64,000 nucleotides of DNA from Rhytidiadelphus loreus (GCA_947034895.1 OX344761.1:74213839-74277838); one strand, 5' to 3'. Positions 48,488 to 61,468 are shown, counted from the first letter of the stretch. Translations and numbers: made by a program. Notes: generated from the letters alone by a model not told the origin.

Positions 48488-51049
48488 CTCACTCCCGGCC
48501 CCCCCGGTAAGTTGTTCGTAATTATTTTCTTACTTTCAATCTAGATATTTTGCTAAACTAACCTAACGCGTTTTCTAAATAATATTTGTTTAATGGAAAG
48601 GAAGGTCCTCAAGCAAGTTCCTTCTAGGCCCTAAATGGCCTTAGAATCTTTTCCCAAATCAAATATTAGATTTTTTCAAAGATATTTTGAAAACCTACCT
48701 AATTAACCGAGATATTTTGCAAATTAATCTAAGGTTAGTTCTAAATTGTCTTTCTTTAGTCCAAAAGATGGCTCTTACGCAAGACAAGTATCTTGAGCAA
48801 ATCCAATCTTCCATTTTACAAAAGATATTTGCAAAATCAACCTAGATTAATCCAAAATTACCTTAAAAAAGTCAAACTAAGGGCTGACCCTCTCTATCTT
48901 TTGAGGGACAACTTGAAACTGAAAACAAACTACGCCATCGCGTTTAAAAGACCCCAATTAGCCTAACAGATCCCTTACTCCACCTCTTCAGCCGTTTTAA
49001 AGCACAAATTTGAGTCACGGTAACTCAGAACAAAAGTCAAAATTCTAACTTTTGGAGTTTGCGTTTTTTGATGAAACTATTGGTCCAGGGTGGTTTACAA
49101 TATTTGTGGGGGTAAAAATTGACCCTTGAATTGCTCCATTCAGACACCGCTAGCTCCTGGTACGTTGGTCAACCCGCCGCCAAGTTGTAAATTCTTGTAA
49201 AATTTGTTGTCGGTCCTAATTCTGATACTTGGGAATGTCGGAATGTCGGAATGTCTTCAAACTTGACAAGGCTCTTTATTGGCACATGAAATACTATCCT
49301 AATTTTTAGTGAGATTTTACTACAACATTGGTAATTTCTAGGAATTTACGAATGAAATTTTAAGCGGTTGACTTCCCGTGGAGTCATCATGGAGTTTTGT
49401 AAAATCCCGAAACTTTTGGGCAATCTTCTACAAGATGCCCATCAACTAAGGGCAAAACCAAATCTCCAATAAGGCTGCTATTTTTAGCAATTCTTTAATA
49501 ATTTCCACCCAGGGGGGAAATTATTCTTGATACCGAGGGAATCTTGGATGATTGGACTTCTATTTGACCTTCTGGCATGCTTTGACCTAGAAAAGCACCT
49601 CTCTATATGTTTCAATCATCATTTCCTCCATCTTGGTTTGTGAATGATTCGATTTCTCAAAATTACCTGCAAACAACAAATCCAATTATTTTGAGTTGAA
49701 TTTTGACTGACTCTGACTAGACTCTAACTTTTAACTAGTTTGTTACATGCGTACTTATAGATGATGTATCACATGAACAAGACACTAGGATTGGCGAACT
49801 CTCAAATCCTTACTTCACTCAAAATTACTGACTTAACTACCTAATTCTACTAATAAGACCTAAGATTAGTGAAAATGTAAAGTTTTACGTTTTTCACGCA
49901 TTTAAGGCCATTACTCACCACTTTGGTAGGGAATTCTACCAAAACCCTCAATAACTCTAATTTTATGTATTTTTTCATATTTTTCACCTAAAAACTAACA
50001 ATAAATCGCGAAAAATAAGTTCAGAGTTCCAAGTGCCAACTTGAGGGCTCACAGGGGTTCAAAATTCTAAAAAAGTGGTGATTAGGTTTAAAATCCAAAA
50101 AAAAAATTGGCTAGGATTTCAAAATTATAAAAAATGACTTGTCCATATTTTTTTTGCCATATTTTTCTTGTCTACCCGAAAATTAAAAAATGTCACTCCC
50201 ATGAAAATATGACTAGAAATATGACTCAACGTTCTCCAAACATATTCCCTATGTTCTCTATAGAATACTTTGGTGTTCTCAATGGGCGTATTATGTATAA
50301 TATATGTCTATGAAGTACAAGGTCCAAAAATGACTAGCAATCATATTTCTCTCCAAGGTGTTCGCATCCAAGCTCGGGGGGGTCATTTAGAGTGTCCATT
50401 AGAAACCACGTGCGAACAAAACTTTAGACCCCCTATATATTTTTTGAATTTTAAATAAAACAAAATTAAAAAAATATGAATAGATTTTCCTATTTTGAAA
50501 GTTTATGTTTTGAATTATTGATATTTTTATTTGTTAATAATAATTAGTTACAAATTTTTGAAGTAAAAAGATACACTGTAGAACTAAAAAATAACTTTCA
50601 CACTTCTACATTATATAAGAAAAAATTGTCTAAAAAATGAACAAAAAATTCCTAAAAATAATTCATTATTGAAAGCTCATTTTGAGTTGAATATTGACTC
50701 AATGGTCATCTAAATGTGTCCTCTATAATTATTTGAGTTGGAAAACATGCCATTTTAGTTCATTTTCAACCTCTTCTAGAAATCATTTCATATTTTATTT
50801 GAGTTGGAAATTTTGGCAATAGAAAGCTATAGTCATTATTAAACAATGTTCAAAATTTTAGATTGAAATTATAGTTTATTAGAAACCACTTGTTCGCATG
50901 TGATTTGTTATAGTAGAACTAAGTGCACCCTCCAAGCATCCAAGAGTATGACTGTAAGTAGTCGCTAGTCATCCTCAGTCATAAAACACTACTATTGTTG
51001 TAGTGAGATTATTCCTGGCTCTTGGTCAAATGAAGTCTAGCTATTTTAC

Positions 51050-51500
51050 TTAAAGAATTTTCACAGGAAAGCTTGTATGATTGAGTTTGAAATTAACATT
51101 TAGAAGGTCGTGAGATAATAAGAAATTAAATTTTTTCATGCTGACCTTGCTCACAAATAACCTCATGCTTGATTGCACTTTCAATGCGGCTCTCACTTTA
51201 CGTCCTGGCCAGCGCCCCAAGCCTTGCTCTTTGGGCCAATTTTTTAGGAATAACAAGTTGATGCTCAGCTTGGCCACTTTCTCGTTCAGTAACAGATGCG
51301 AATCGGACTGTAATTGTGCAATGAAGAGTTGAAATCTCACATCCCACGGTTTTTTGCCTACAATGGAAGCCTTTCGTTCCCCCTCCTATTTGGGGGACGC
51401 ACTCACACCCTGACCACTAGATCACATGACGGCATCGACCCCCTACTCCACCTTCACGCCCAGGGCTATCGAAATGGTGGAGGAGATAGGTGGTCTGCTT
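51050..51500 (-). pseudogene. RWP-RK domain gene fragment, copy 2
   Basis: Similar to 30-420 on the same strand. The frame 51,340-51,050 gives QLQSDSHLLLNEKVAKL, then a decayed LKNWPKEQGLG, then an intact RWPGRK motif. The donor that reads GTAAGC in copy 1 is GTTATT here, so splicing is probably lost. It lacks the 14-bp duplication that breaks copy 1. Further left in gene order (51,345-51,500) it matches copy 1's upstream exon half (ACTCCACCTTCACG, GAAATGGTGGAGGAGA). Decayed, probably non-functional. Confidence 0.7.
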
Positions 51501-51569
51501 CTCATAGGTAGGTTTCCCATTTTTATTACCAAGATGATACTGAATTGGGAAAGTAAACAAGCTCATGCC

Positions 51570-51846
51570 CATACATGAGCTTGTTTGCGCTTCATTCCTC
51601 ATTGCATGGCATAGCCAATACCACAAACCATTTTCTCTGCAGCAATTATTCAAAAGTGTCATCCTAACTCCCAATTGGACCTTCTACTTTGCAACCATTC
51701 TTCAAAAATATCATGCTCACTTCCAATATGACATTCCTCTTTGCGATGATTCTTCAAGAATGTCATGCTCACTCCCAATTTTGATAGCTTTGACCTTCAA
51801 TAGGAAATGCGTATCCGACACCAATCTTGCAATGGAGAGTTAAAAT
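51570..51846 (-). pseudogene. RWP-RK exon fragment, copy 3, with internal triplication
   Basis: Immediately next to copy 2 and in the same orientation. ATGAGCTTGTTTGCGCTT matches the exon end of copy 1. TTCAATAGGAAATGCGTATC...GAGAGTTAAAATC matches its start. The middle (CTTTGCGATGATTCTTCAAG) corresponds to the helix-coding part and is present three times with a 52-bp period, which shifts the frame. No functional protein expected. Confidence 0.6.
51636..51790 (-). repeat. 52-bp triplication within the RWP-RK fragment
   Basis: TGCAGCAATTATTC, TGCAACCATTCTTC and TGCGATGATTCTTC start at 51,638, 51,690 and 51,742, each followed by a TCATGCTCACT(C/T)CCAAT-like phrase. Confidence 0.82.
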
Positions 51847-51849
51847 CCC

Positions 51850-54800
51850 CAAGTCTTCAATTTTCTTCTATTGATATGGTACCCACAATTGATTCATACA
51901 ACTTAGTAAAACTTGAAGAACATCTTTACTTAACCATATGATCCTAAAGGCATTATATTTTAATATGTCCTAAATTCAATAGCATTTCAACCGTGTAGTT
52001 ATAGAAACCAAGCTTCATTATCACTTTGACATATAAGTAGTCCAAGTTACCACAAAAGGCTAGTATCATTTTCACTTGCATCACCAATTTCATCAATGAA
52101 ACGTCGGCAAGAAAGGTAATGAAGTGAAACCAAGTGACATAAAAAATTTTGTGTTCTAACTCACCTAGGTTTTGCCTTTACCATATAAGTGCCTTTCATC
52201 TGTCTACCTATATCCCAATGGAGTTTGTGTCTAGCATTGCACATGTGGGCTTTGTCTTTGTCTCTTTGCTTTGATCTTCACAAAGTTTTGTGTCAAGTGT
52301 CTAGCATTTGATCTTCAACTTCATTTTCTTTAGATTATGTATTTAGTGTTTGATGAATTAATTGATCCTTCTAAATTGGCAAGATCCAAGGGAAATGTAG
52401 ATGTATAGAGAATCTAGTGTGTCATGTGACTAATACCAACTATTTTGATTCAATTAGCTTTGAAGATGATTATCAAGACATTATTTGACATCAACATTTT
52501 TAATTGTTTGGAAAAAAAAGTATTATAATGTAAATAATTTATTATTATTTTATTATTATACATGCTCAAACCAATTTGGGTAGTATGTATTAGAATTAGG
52601 AGAAGGATTTGTAAAAAGACTTGGACTAATTGTGTAACTCAGATAATGAATGTAATGTATTTTAGGGTTCTTTCAATGGAGGGATTCAACGTAGGGCATG
52701 CAATGACTTCAATTTCTTTTGAGCTTAACTAGACAAACAAACTAAGTTGTATACTATGTCTAATTTCTACTCCAAAATTTTATTCTATGGACAATCAAGA
52801 TTTGACAATGCAATTTACAATGATAGGAACGCAACTAACCAATGCATTTTTTCAATTTTTTAGAGAGTGTTAAATTGGCAATACAAAATAATATGATATA
52901 AACATATATTTCTATAGAATTTTTTGTTCATATCTTGGATAGAAAATAATTCTTTAACATTCACATTTTATCGTAATTGTCTTCCAAATTAGGCAATTTT
53001 TCATATTATATGAAAATTGAAGACATTTTGGCAATGTAATATTGAGATTTTGTCTATAAACATTCATAATTCCTTGCAATCAACAAAAATAGTGAGTTCC
53101 TTGAATGTCAATTTCATAGATTTGTACAAAATTACCTCTTTTCATCACTTACATTCAATGATTTAAGCCTATATCAAATTCATTATGAATCCTAGTTTAT
53201 TGTTATAATTTTGGTGTTACAATGAAGTTGTTTCATATCTACTCAATGTGAAATGCAACACTTTTCTACTAAACTTTCAAAGCATTTGAAGTCTTCCCTT
53301 TACAAGAGTGACATAGTTGCTAAAACTTTCAAACTTAAAGAAGACATTACGATGATTGACAAGATATAGTTTACATGTTTTTCTTGGGTTATCTGTGTTA
53401 TATATATATTTAATAAAATCCAAATCAATTCATATTACAATATTCAACCTTCTAGAATATAGATTTTTCCTTCTAAATCTATTTATAATATAGATTTTTG
53501 TGCATATAATCAATCATCGTTAAAAAAAATTGGTATACCAAATGTATTCATTTTTGGATTTTCAAACATTGAATTGTAGATCTTAGAAGTCTGAACGAAT
53601 CAAGTTTTCTAGATTTTTTTTAATTTAGAATCATATCCAATGTCATACATTTCAAATTCTATAAATTTCTTGAATTGCATGAGTATAATAAGAAACTCTA
53701 TTGTCATAAACATCAAGACTAATGGAGACTTTTAAATTGTCTTATTTATACTAGTCTTATTCTTGATCTGTCTTGATTCATTTTAGTCCTAAAATTATCT
53801 TAATCTGTACTAGTCTTATTCTTGATTTACATCTTTGCCAATTAGACAACTTTGTAAAATTGATTTTTTTTCTTGGTGTCATTTTGTTGATTCATAGGTG
53901 CAAAATCATCTAGAAAATTGTTGATGTTTTCCAAAGAAAATCAAAGATAATATTTAGTATGATCTCTAGTTTTCCAATGTCATGGAATTTGTTGAATCAT
54001 ATTGACAAATTAAGAAAAAGAATCCCAATCCTTTTGAATTAATGCATGTATGTTTTGGACATTATATTAATAAATTGTAATTGTTCCAAGATTTGGTTAT
54101 AGATGAATCTAAAAGAATGGACTTTGGATGCTAACTTTTGAAAGTTGTCCATTTTGGTCAAAAGAATCTTAGGTTTGATTCTACAATAATTGTCTTAATT
54201 GAGTGCTATATGAATAGCCAAGCCATCATTGAATTAACCAAATACATGCCTCTCGATAATAAAAGGAGGCTTATGACCATTTGATGGATGTGGCTTGTGT
54301 GACAAATTAATAATTTATAGATCTCAAATACTTAAAGCATAGTAGGAAAATGTGCCCATGCTATAAGATGAGATGGATGAGCTTGAATGAATATATAAAC
54401 AAGTACTTTCTCACTTGTTGTGAGGAATGAATGTTAAGCAACTTTTTAAAGTCTCATTTTGAAGAAGTAAAAAAAGAAATTTAGATTTTGAATAGGATGC
54501 TAAGTTCTATCTAGGTTGTGACACTTTTTTTCTTTACTTGTTCTTCATGAAAAATTTTAATTTTACATTTCTAAATGTAAATTAAATGAATTTTAGACAA
54601 GTGACAAAAGGCATCACAACTTAGTCAATAGACTATTCTATCTATGATGATATCACTTCATTTTCAAACAAGTAATAGAAAAGAAACTCTTCAATAAGAA
54701 TCTTATAATTAAAATATTTTATATTAGTGAAGGCAAATTATAACACTCTAAATGCAAAAAGTGAACTTGGATAAAATGTAATAAAAAGTTTTCTTTATAT

Positions 54801-55053
54801 ATTGAAATAATAATTTATTCTCAAAGACTGGAGAATAATACCAAAAAGTTCTTATTTCATCAACTTTTATTATTTTTGTATTAGTTTACATTCAAAATTT
54901 CAAAATAAAATGGTACGATAAAACAAAGGTTGAAAGGATCATTGAAATGAGCATGTGTTGATGTTTTACCAAAGAAGGATAGTACATAATGTTCTTTGAG
55001 TTTTAGAAAAAATAAAACACTTGAAAAAATATAGAATATTTGCATATAATTAG

Positions 55054-55091
<38 letters not shown>

Positions 55092-55613
55092 ATGAAGAAT
55101 GAAGAAATGCTTGGAGATGAGTTTTTTTCAAATGTTTAACACAAATAAAGGCTTGAGACAAAAGGCTTGTATCAAAATTTAGATGTATCTTTTCAATCCA
55201 TAGAATAAAGACCCTATAAAGATTTCTTTCTTTCTTACTTTATATGACATTGCATAAAGATGGCATTACATGACAAGGTATTGATCTTTCTCATATAATA
55301 GTGTTGTTGAAGAAATATTCAACAACAATAACACTATGGTAGAAAGATTAATGGATTGATTTCATATTCAATAATGTTATGTATAGTAATCAATTGTTAA
55401 CTAAATTTTTCTAATACCAACCACTATAGTTATTGTCTCAAATACACACCTTCAATCTATGAGAATCTAAGTTCAATTTTGGATACAACTATTTCTAGCA
55501 CTTTGGAAATTAATAGTTTATTCATATATTGCCCAAAAACTGCTAAAAAAATCAAAATTCTTGTCTTGACTTCCAACAAGACTTAAGAAAAATTTAGACA
55601 TTTTAATGTAGAT
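51850..55613. other. AT-rich intergenic DNA, nothing recognised
   Basis: No coding frame, RNA gene or clear element border in 3.7 kb. It includes an AT microsatellite at 55,056-55,086. Confidence 0.45.
55056..55086. repeat. (AT)n microsatellite
   Basis: About 15 uninterrupted AT dinucleotides. Confidence 0.95.
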
Positions 55614-56803
55614 CACTACAAGAAATCGGGGGTAAATGTGACTGGACAGATGTGATTGTGTGTCCAGTTTGACTGCAATGCAACTAGTCCCTCTATAATT
55701 GCACCAGAATTTTGTTGTCTCCAACGTCCAATCATTCTATAGTCGTTGATGCAATTGTGAGATGAATTGTCAATGATGTCAATTTTTCATCCACCATTTT
55801 TTGTTCACAACATCGTCCATTCTAAAGCGATAAAGCTAGAGTGCACACTGGAGTCACGTTTTTTGACTGCATAATCACAAAATGTAACTGCCTTGACTTG
55901 TAAGTGACTAAAATGTGACTTACATGAGACTAGGGCAAATTTAAGTTGATTTTCTAAGGTAATGACGTGGAAATGGCAATGCTGATATGGCTTGCAGGAG
56001 CTTCGTGCCACCAATGCACCTAAAGGAAGATCATTGTCAAAGAAAAAGTCCCTTCCAATCCCTCTTTGAAAATTTGTTCATAACTTTTGATCTAAGGCTT
56101 AAAATCTCAAATGGATTTTTAGAAATGAAAGTTTGTTTGTTTTCCCAATTTTTTTTGTTTAAAGTTTTAAGAAAAAATGCAATCTATTATGCCTAAATGC
56201 AGTCTGAAATTTTACTTTAATATAATCCTACATTTTATATATCCCACATCGTTTGTCAGACCTCCTACCACCCCTCTTGTATAAATATCTTGTTTTTTCA
56301 ACTTTCTATAATCACATTAAGTGTCCTCTGAAGCTACATGACAAAGTTGTAACATATGATGTATTTTGTATCTTGTATTTGTATGGCGTATGATATGTGG
56401 TGTATTTTGAATGGTATATTGTATGTATTATATATGGTATATTGTGTATGGTACATTGTATAAGTCAGAATTTGTCAATTATTTGTGTCAAAATGCAACT
56501 AAAACACTACTTACTAAGAAATGACTTCAAAATATAGTTGACGTGGAGGTCCATGTCAGTTGGAAGAAGATAAGGTCATGATTAAAACACGACTGCAATG
56601 TCACTATTGACATGGCCGTTGACGTCAACTAAATTTCCAAAAAAGATGGGCAACTGCCCCGTTCTTCTCCTAAAATTTCCTTCTCCACATCATCAGTCTG
56701 GTACTTCCATCATCTATCCTTCATCCAAGGCAAAAGTGGACGGTGATAATACAATGGCGCAGTCACATTTTGCAATCACGTTTACCCCCAATTTCTTGTA
56801 GTG
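55614..56803. mobile_element. CACTA-like element, 1.19 kb
   Basis: Ends CACTACAAGAAATCGGGGGT and, inverted, CACTACAAGAAATTGGGGGT, continuing as AAAYGTGA. Flanks are GAT and GAA (2 of 3 bases agree). Subterminal TGTGACT words recur. At 56,040-56,215 it carries a single arm of the hairpin module found in the elements at 15.9 and 30.6 kb. No transposase. Confidence 0.8.
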
Positions 56804-56952
56804 GAAACTATGCACAAATGCTAATTTGTTCAATTTTTTATATAATACCCGTAGTTCCTTTAATGTAAAGACAAAGCATAATATTAGTTCTTTATGATTT
56901 GATATCCTTATTGCTTACATATATCCTTGTTGATTTGTCCTATGAGTGTGTG

Positions 56953-57102
56953 CACTAGTAGAAAATCTGAAATTTCTGTCATTTTGGACGCGTTGTTTTG
57001 GACAAAATCTAATAGAAATTTGTTGCTTTCAACAGATTTCTGTTAGATTTTGTCCAAAACAACGCGTCCAAAATGACAGAAATTTCAGATTTTCTACTAG
57101 TG
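56953..57102. mobile_element. Palindromic CACTA MITE, 150 bp
   Basis: CACTAGTAGAAAATCTG / CAGATTTTCTACTAGTG with target duplication GTG. The arms pair over almost the whole length around a short centre, so the element is a near-perfect hairpin. Its sister copy is at 39,694. Confidence 0.95.
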
Positions 57103-58089
57103 GTGTGACACTAATTTATCCAAGTCAGACAATTTGTATAATAATGAAATTAGTGAAACTTCAAATTTTATTATATTTGACCAATCTCCACAACAAATGA
57201 ATTTGTGCAGTGACACTAATTTTGTAGTTGACATAGTTTTGCATTGTTACTATTAGGACCAACCAAAGTGATCCTAGGGACTCATGTAGTTCATGAAATT
57301 TTTTCAATGACTTTACTTCTTCCACATATGAGCTTACGCTAGAATCTACAATTCTTGAGAAATTAGGCAAATATCACATGAGCGTGAAGCCCATTCCATA
57401 CATCCATCCACACCCTTATTTAAGACACTTGAATAATTTGTCCTATTTGTGTATGTGTCCCTATTTTTTTTCAAGATTGTAATATTTGTAAATTAATTAA
57501 ATTATTGTAGAAATAATTCTTAAATAAAAATTTGTTGTCTACAAGTTGACTTCTTTATTTTCAAAATATAGGCACTAAATTGCACTCCCTCCACCCCAAA
57601 ATGATCTTCCGGTTCTTTGTCCCAAAACGATCTTCTAATTAGTCAAAAATTATCATTTTTGTTCTCAAAGATTTAATGAATGGATAACAATTTCTATAAA
57701 ACACTCAAATAAATGAGTTGTAGCACTGTAATAGTGTAGTGTGATGTAAGTGAAAAATGTCATTTGTAAATTATGTGGGATGATGGGCTTCCAACAGTTA
57801 AAAAAGTGGTCAAGATTGATCCTTTCACTCTTGTGAATCTCACATTTGTATGCAATTGGAGTCAATTTTCCTTCCAGCTCCAATATCCTCCAAATGTAAA
57901 GAATCAAAGATTTTCAATGATGTTGAGGACTGCATGTCTAGAATTGATCTTAACAATATAATGAGAGTTTTAAATTATTTGGATAAATCCATTCCCTCAA
58001 ATCAATGTTCATTTTATAATAATATTTTAAAATTCATTTCTATTGGTGAGTTCAAGAAAAAAATCCTTGCTAAGATTTGAAAATTCTCT
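57103..58089. other. AT-rich DNA, nothing recognised
   Basis: No gene supported. The phrase CCCTCCACCCCAAAATGATCTTCCG at 57,586-57,610 is followed by a near copy AAAACGATCTTCTAATTAG, resembling the end of some plant MITEs, but no second end was found. Confidence 0.35.
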
Positions 58090-60834
58090 TGGTAATATTA
58101 ACCCCCAAAAAACCAAGGTCTTTTATGCCACTAAAAAACACTCAAAATTGTCATTTCTATTGCAAAGAGTACAAAAACTTGAAATTTTTTTTTTCACATC
58201 TAACCACAAGATCTTACACCTAACTAGCATGAAAATGTGTAGAATAAATTTTAGAAATTTTGACTGCATAGATTGCAAGATATCTAAGTTATGTTTAACT
58301 TCTAAACGTCGGAGACTATGTTTTCACCAGAACTGCTCCAAAACTGTCATTTCTAGGACAAGTACCAAATTTTAGAAAAAAAAACATTTTTATAAACATG
58401 TAACCATAGGATCTTGTAGTACAGTGCTTTGAGAAGATGTGGGAAAAAAATTCAGAAGTTTCCACGGTGTACATTCCAAGATATTAACATTTGAAGTGAC
58501 AAAAATCATTTTTTTGGCCCTGTGAAAATACGGGCAGTTGCACTTCACAAGGTTACATTTGTATGAAAATATGTCCAAAATGGTTTTTATTCTTTGGACT
58601 TTTTCTTCAAGGCAAGTTGGCTACATTCTTGAAAATTTTCAGATCATTTGAAATTGTACAACATATAGGAAAGAAATAGTGAATGTTTAAAAATACTAAT
58701 TGTTAACAATTTATTTATGGAATTGAAAAATGCCAATCCCAACGGTTGTAATGTTGCAATAAACAATCTACACCTATTACTTTTATTTTTTCCAAACATA
58801 TTTAAAATTGAGTTAAAAAAAGGACTTCAAAGTTTATTTTGGAGTAGAGATTCCATAACTACCCACAAACTAATGCAAACTAAAATTCCTCATAACTTTC
58901 ATCTCATTAATCAAAATGGAATGATTCAAGCTTACCACATATATAAGAATCTAGAGAATCAATTTCAAATTTTTATTTTTTTTAAAAGTGATTTTCAAAG
59001 AAGTTTCTTTTTTGTGCTCGAGCTGCCCGCCAAACACTGAAAATTACATATCATGCAATGACTTTTAAATTATGTAGTCAAAAGTTATGAAAATTGTTGG
59101 GCCTTAAAGAAACTCCTTGGGCACATGTTTGCGTGGAAATTTCAAAGAAAAAAAAATAGATTCCCATGCATAGTGAGCTGCCCAAAATCGCAATGTTGTC
59201 AAAAAACGCAGTTTGGTCCCTTAGGGGTTAAAGTGAAGAAAACAAGTTTTTTAGTACATTGTAGGATTAGAGTTATTTGACTTTGAACCTTTTTAACTTA
59301 AATTTTTTGAACTACACAATTTTGAGGTTTAAATCTTTAGGGTGGAGAATTGAATTGAGACTTTAAGAGGAAAAAAAATTTAATTTTCATTTTCAAGAAA
59401 ATTGTTAAGTAGAAGTAGGTACAACTATACAAGATACTTAGAAAGAAAATCTAAATTATTAATATTTCTAAGATGGTGAGATTGTTCTAGCAAGAAAACT
59501 TAGCCATGGCCAATTTTTTTTGAAAAATTGTGAAATTTGTATTCAGAATTGAATCCTACAAGTTATTTTTCAAGAAGACGCTTAACCCTTAAAGGACCAA
59601 ACACCATTTTTTTGGCAACATAGCAATTTGGGGCAGCTCACTATAGACGGAATTTTTTTTTTCCTTTGAAAATTTCACACAATGTATGCCTAAGGAGTAG
59701 CTTTAAGGCACAACAATTTTCATAACTTTTGACTACATGGTTCAAAAGTTATTGCATGATACGTAATTTTCAGTGTTCGACGGGCAACCTAGGCAGCCCA
59801 AAAAAATTCTTTAAAATTCATTTTTTTAAAATATAAAAATTTGAAATTGGTTTTTCAAGATTTATATATACATGAAAAGTTATTAATCATTCCACTTTGA
59901 TTTACAAGATGAAAGTTATGAGGTGTTCTAGTTTGTGGATTCCCTACTCAAAAATAAACTTTGGAGTCCTTTATTTAACTCAATTTTTCATATTTTTTGA
60001 AAAAAATAAAAAGTATACGGTGTAGATTGTTTATTACTACATTACCACCATTGGGATTGGAATTTTTCAATTTAATAATTAAATTCTTAACAATTTAGTG
60101 TTTTGAATCACTTTGTACATCTTTTTACTTACTCTTTTTTTCCTATGTGTTGTGCAATTCCAAGTGATCTAAAGAGTAACCACCATCTTGGACATTATTT
60201 CATACAAATGTGACCTTGTGAAGTATAGTTGCCTTTGTTTTCACCGGGCCAAGAAAAGGATTTTTGTCACTTCAAACATTAATATCTTGCAATCTACGCA
60301 ATGGAAAATTCTGAAATTTACTTTCACATCTTCTCAAACTATTTTACTACAAGATGGTTACATGTGTCCAGAAATGTTTTTCATCTAAAATTTGGTGCTT
60401 GTAAATGCAAGGGCAGTTTTGGAATAATTTTGGTGAAAACATAGTCTTTGATCTTTAGGGATTAAATTGCTTGAAAAACAAGATTGTCCATAACTTTCAC
60501 ATCATTTATTAAAATGAAATGAATAAAAGATTTTTGTATGCATAAAAATAAAACCCATGAGGAAAAAATTTTAAAATAAAAAAAAATTGAATTTTTGAAT
60601 TTTTTTTGCTACCTAATTTCTCCTATTTTGAGCTTATCTAGTTATCTTGGACATAACTTTTGTTTCTAGGCACCAAAAGAAATTAAATTAAATTCCCACA
60701 AAGATACTCAGCTTTTTTATCTTATTAAATTATGAAAAAAAATTCAAAAAAATTATGAAAAAAATTGGGACCATAGGTACTTGTTAGAAATCCAATTTGT
60801 CCCCCAAAGGAACAATGGTCCTTTAGGGATTAAA
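58090..60834. repeat. Large foldback repeat built from the dispersed module
   Basis: Left arm 58,305-59,236 and right arm 59,588-60,470 are inverted copies (CAGCTCACTAT, AGTTATGAAAATTGT / ACAATTTTCATAACTTTTGA, TGTGACCTTGTGAAG) around a spacer of about 350 bp. The arms are flanked by smaller module pieces (58,090-58,304 and 60,471-60,834). Module borders are versions of AACCCCTAAAGGACCAA or its complement (59,222, 59,583, 60,820). No coding frame. Confidence 0.8.
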
Positions 60835-61183
60835 CATTACATAGGAATATAAGGGCAATTTTGGAAAGCATGACTTCTAAGCATCTCGTATCTCAAACTT
60901 TGGAATGAAAAGTAAAAAATTTAATGTTTGAATTTACCTCTAATTATTCTTACCTTTTTACATAAGTACTTTTCACATGTTGGAAACTCTACTAAAAACG
61001 TTTTTTCTTCTATAATTAGCACCTCTTCATAATAAATGATGGATTATTTACTTCTTGCTTTGAATGCACCATGACACTTAATCATGATCAGTTGGAAGTT
61101 AGTCTAATAGTGAATTGTCTTGGGCTTAAACAAGTGTCATGTCTCCTAAATTCAACACCTTTTCTATCTATATATTAAATTAG
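60835..61183. other. Unassigned AT-rich segment
   Basis: No gene or repeat border recognised. Confidence 0.4.
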
Positions 61184-61449
61184 GTTATGCTACATTTAAC
61201 TACTTTTAGACTATTCAATGAATTTTGGAAAAAACATCCAACGATCTCCGGAGATGTTTGTATACATCTCTCAATGTTTTTGTAGAACTCCGGATGTTTT
61301 GTATTGATCTTCCAATGTTTTGTATAGATTTCCCAATATTTTTTAGAGAATGATCTCTTAATATTTTGCATTATCTTTAGATGACCTTTTTTTCTTCTTG
61401 TTATTAATTCTGAACTTTCAAAAGTCTAGAAGTAGTTAAATGTGACATG
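61184..61449. mobile_element. Possible 265-bp MITE
   Basis: Ends are inverted: ACATTTAACTACTTTTAGAC on the left and GTCTAGAAGTAGTTAAATGT on the right. Between them lies a degenerate tandem of TCTCCCAATGTTTTGTA-like units (about 30 bp, 61,250-61,365). I could not define a target duplication, so the superfamily is open. Confidence 0.5.
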
Positions 61450-61468
61450 GTTGTATGTTTGTTACAAT

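Larger units (their letters stand above)
44977..50053 (+). mobile_element. Giant solo LTR (copy 3), 5.1 kb, nested in the CACTA element
   Basis: TGTGAGTG...GGGCTCACA. The flanks read GGGTT on the left and GGGGTT on the right, a near-perfect 5-bp duplication. The interrupted CTAGGGTTTCAAAA repeat of the host element is visible on both sides. It is distantly similar to the other two LTR copies, with shared CAAAGCTCCGCCG, AGTGAGATTTTACT, TTTAAGCGGTTGA and TCATCCA passages. It is longer than copy 2 mainly because of tandem expansions at 46.9-48.0 kb. No polyprotein frame. Confidence 0.68.
43130..51005. mobile_element. CACTA transposon, 7.9 kb, with nested LTR
   Basis: CACTACAACAA / TTGTTGTAGTG ends with target duplication AGA. 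The homologous block at 62,317-62,333 reads CCAATCAAGATTATTCC without interruption, which is the empty site. Subterminal repeats of GAGTCATATTTT / AATATGACT are dense at the left end and sparser at the right (50,150-50,230 and 50,945-50,985), as expected of CACTA transposase binding regions. No transposase frame was found; a 5-kb solo LTR occupies the centre. Confidence 0.9.

Noticed and set aside
58043..58375. 110-codon frame
   Set aside because: It falls in the dispersed module; homologous copies elsewhere in the window are not open in this frame.
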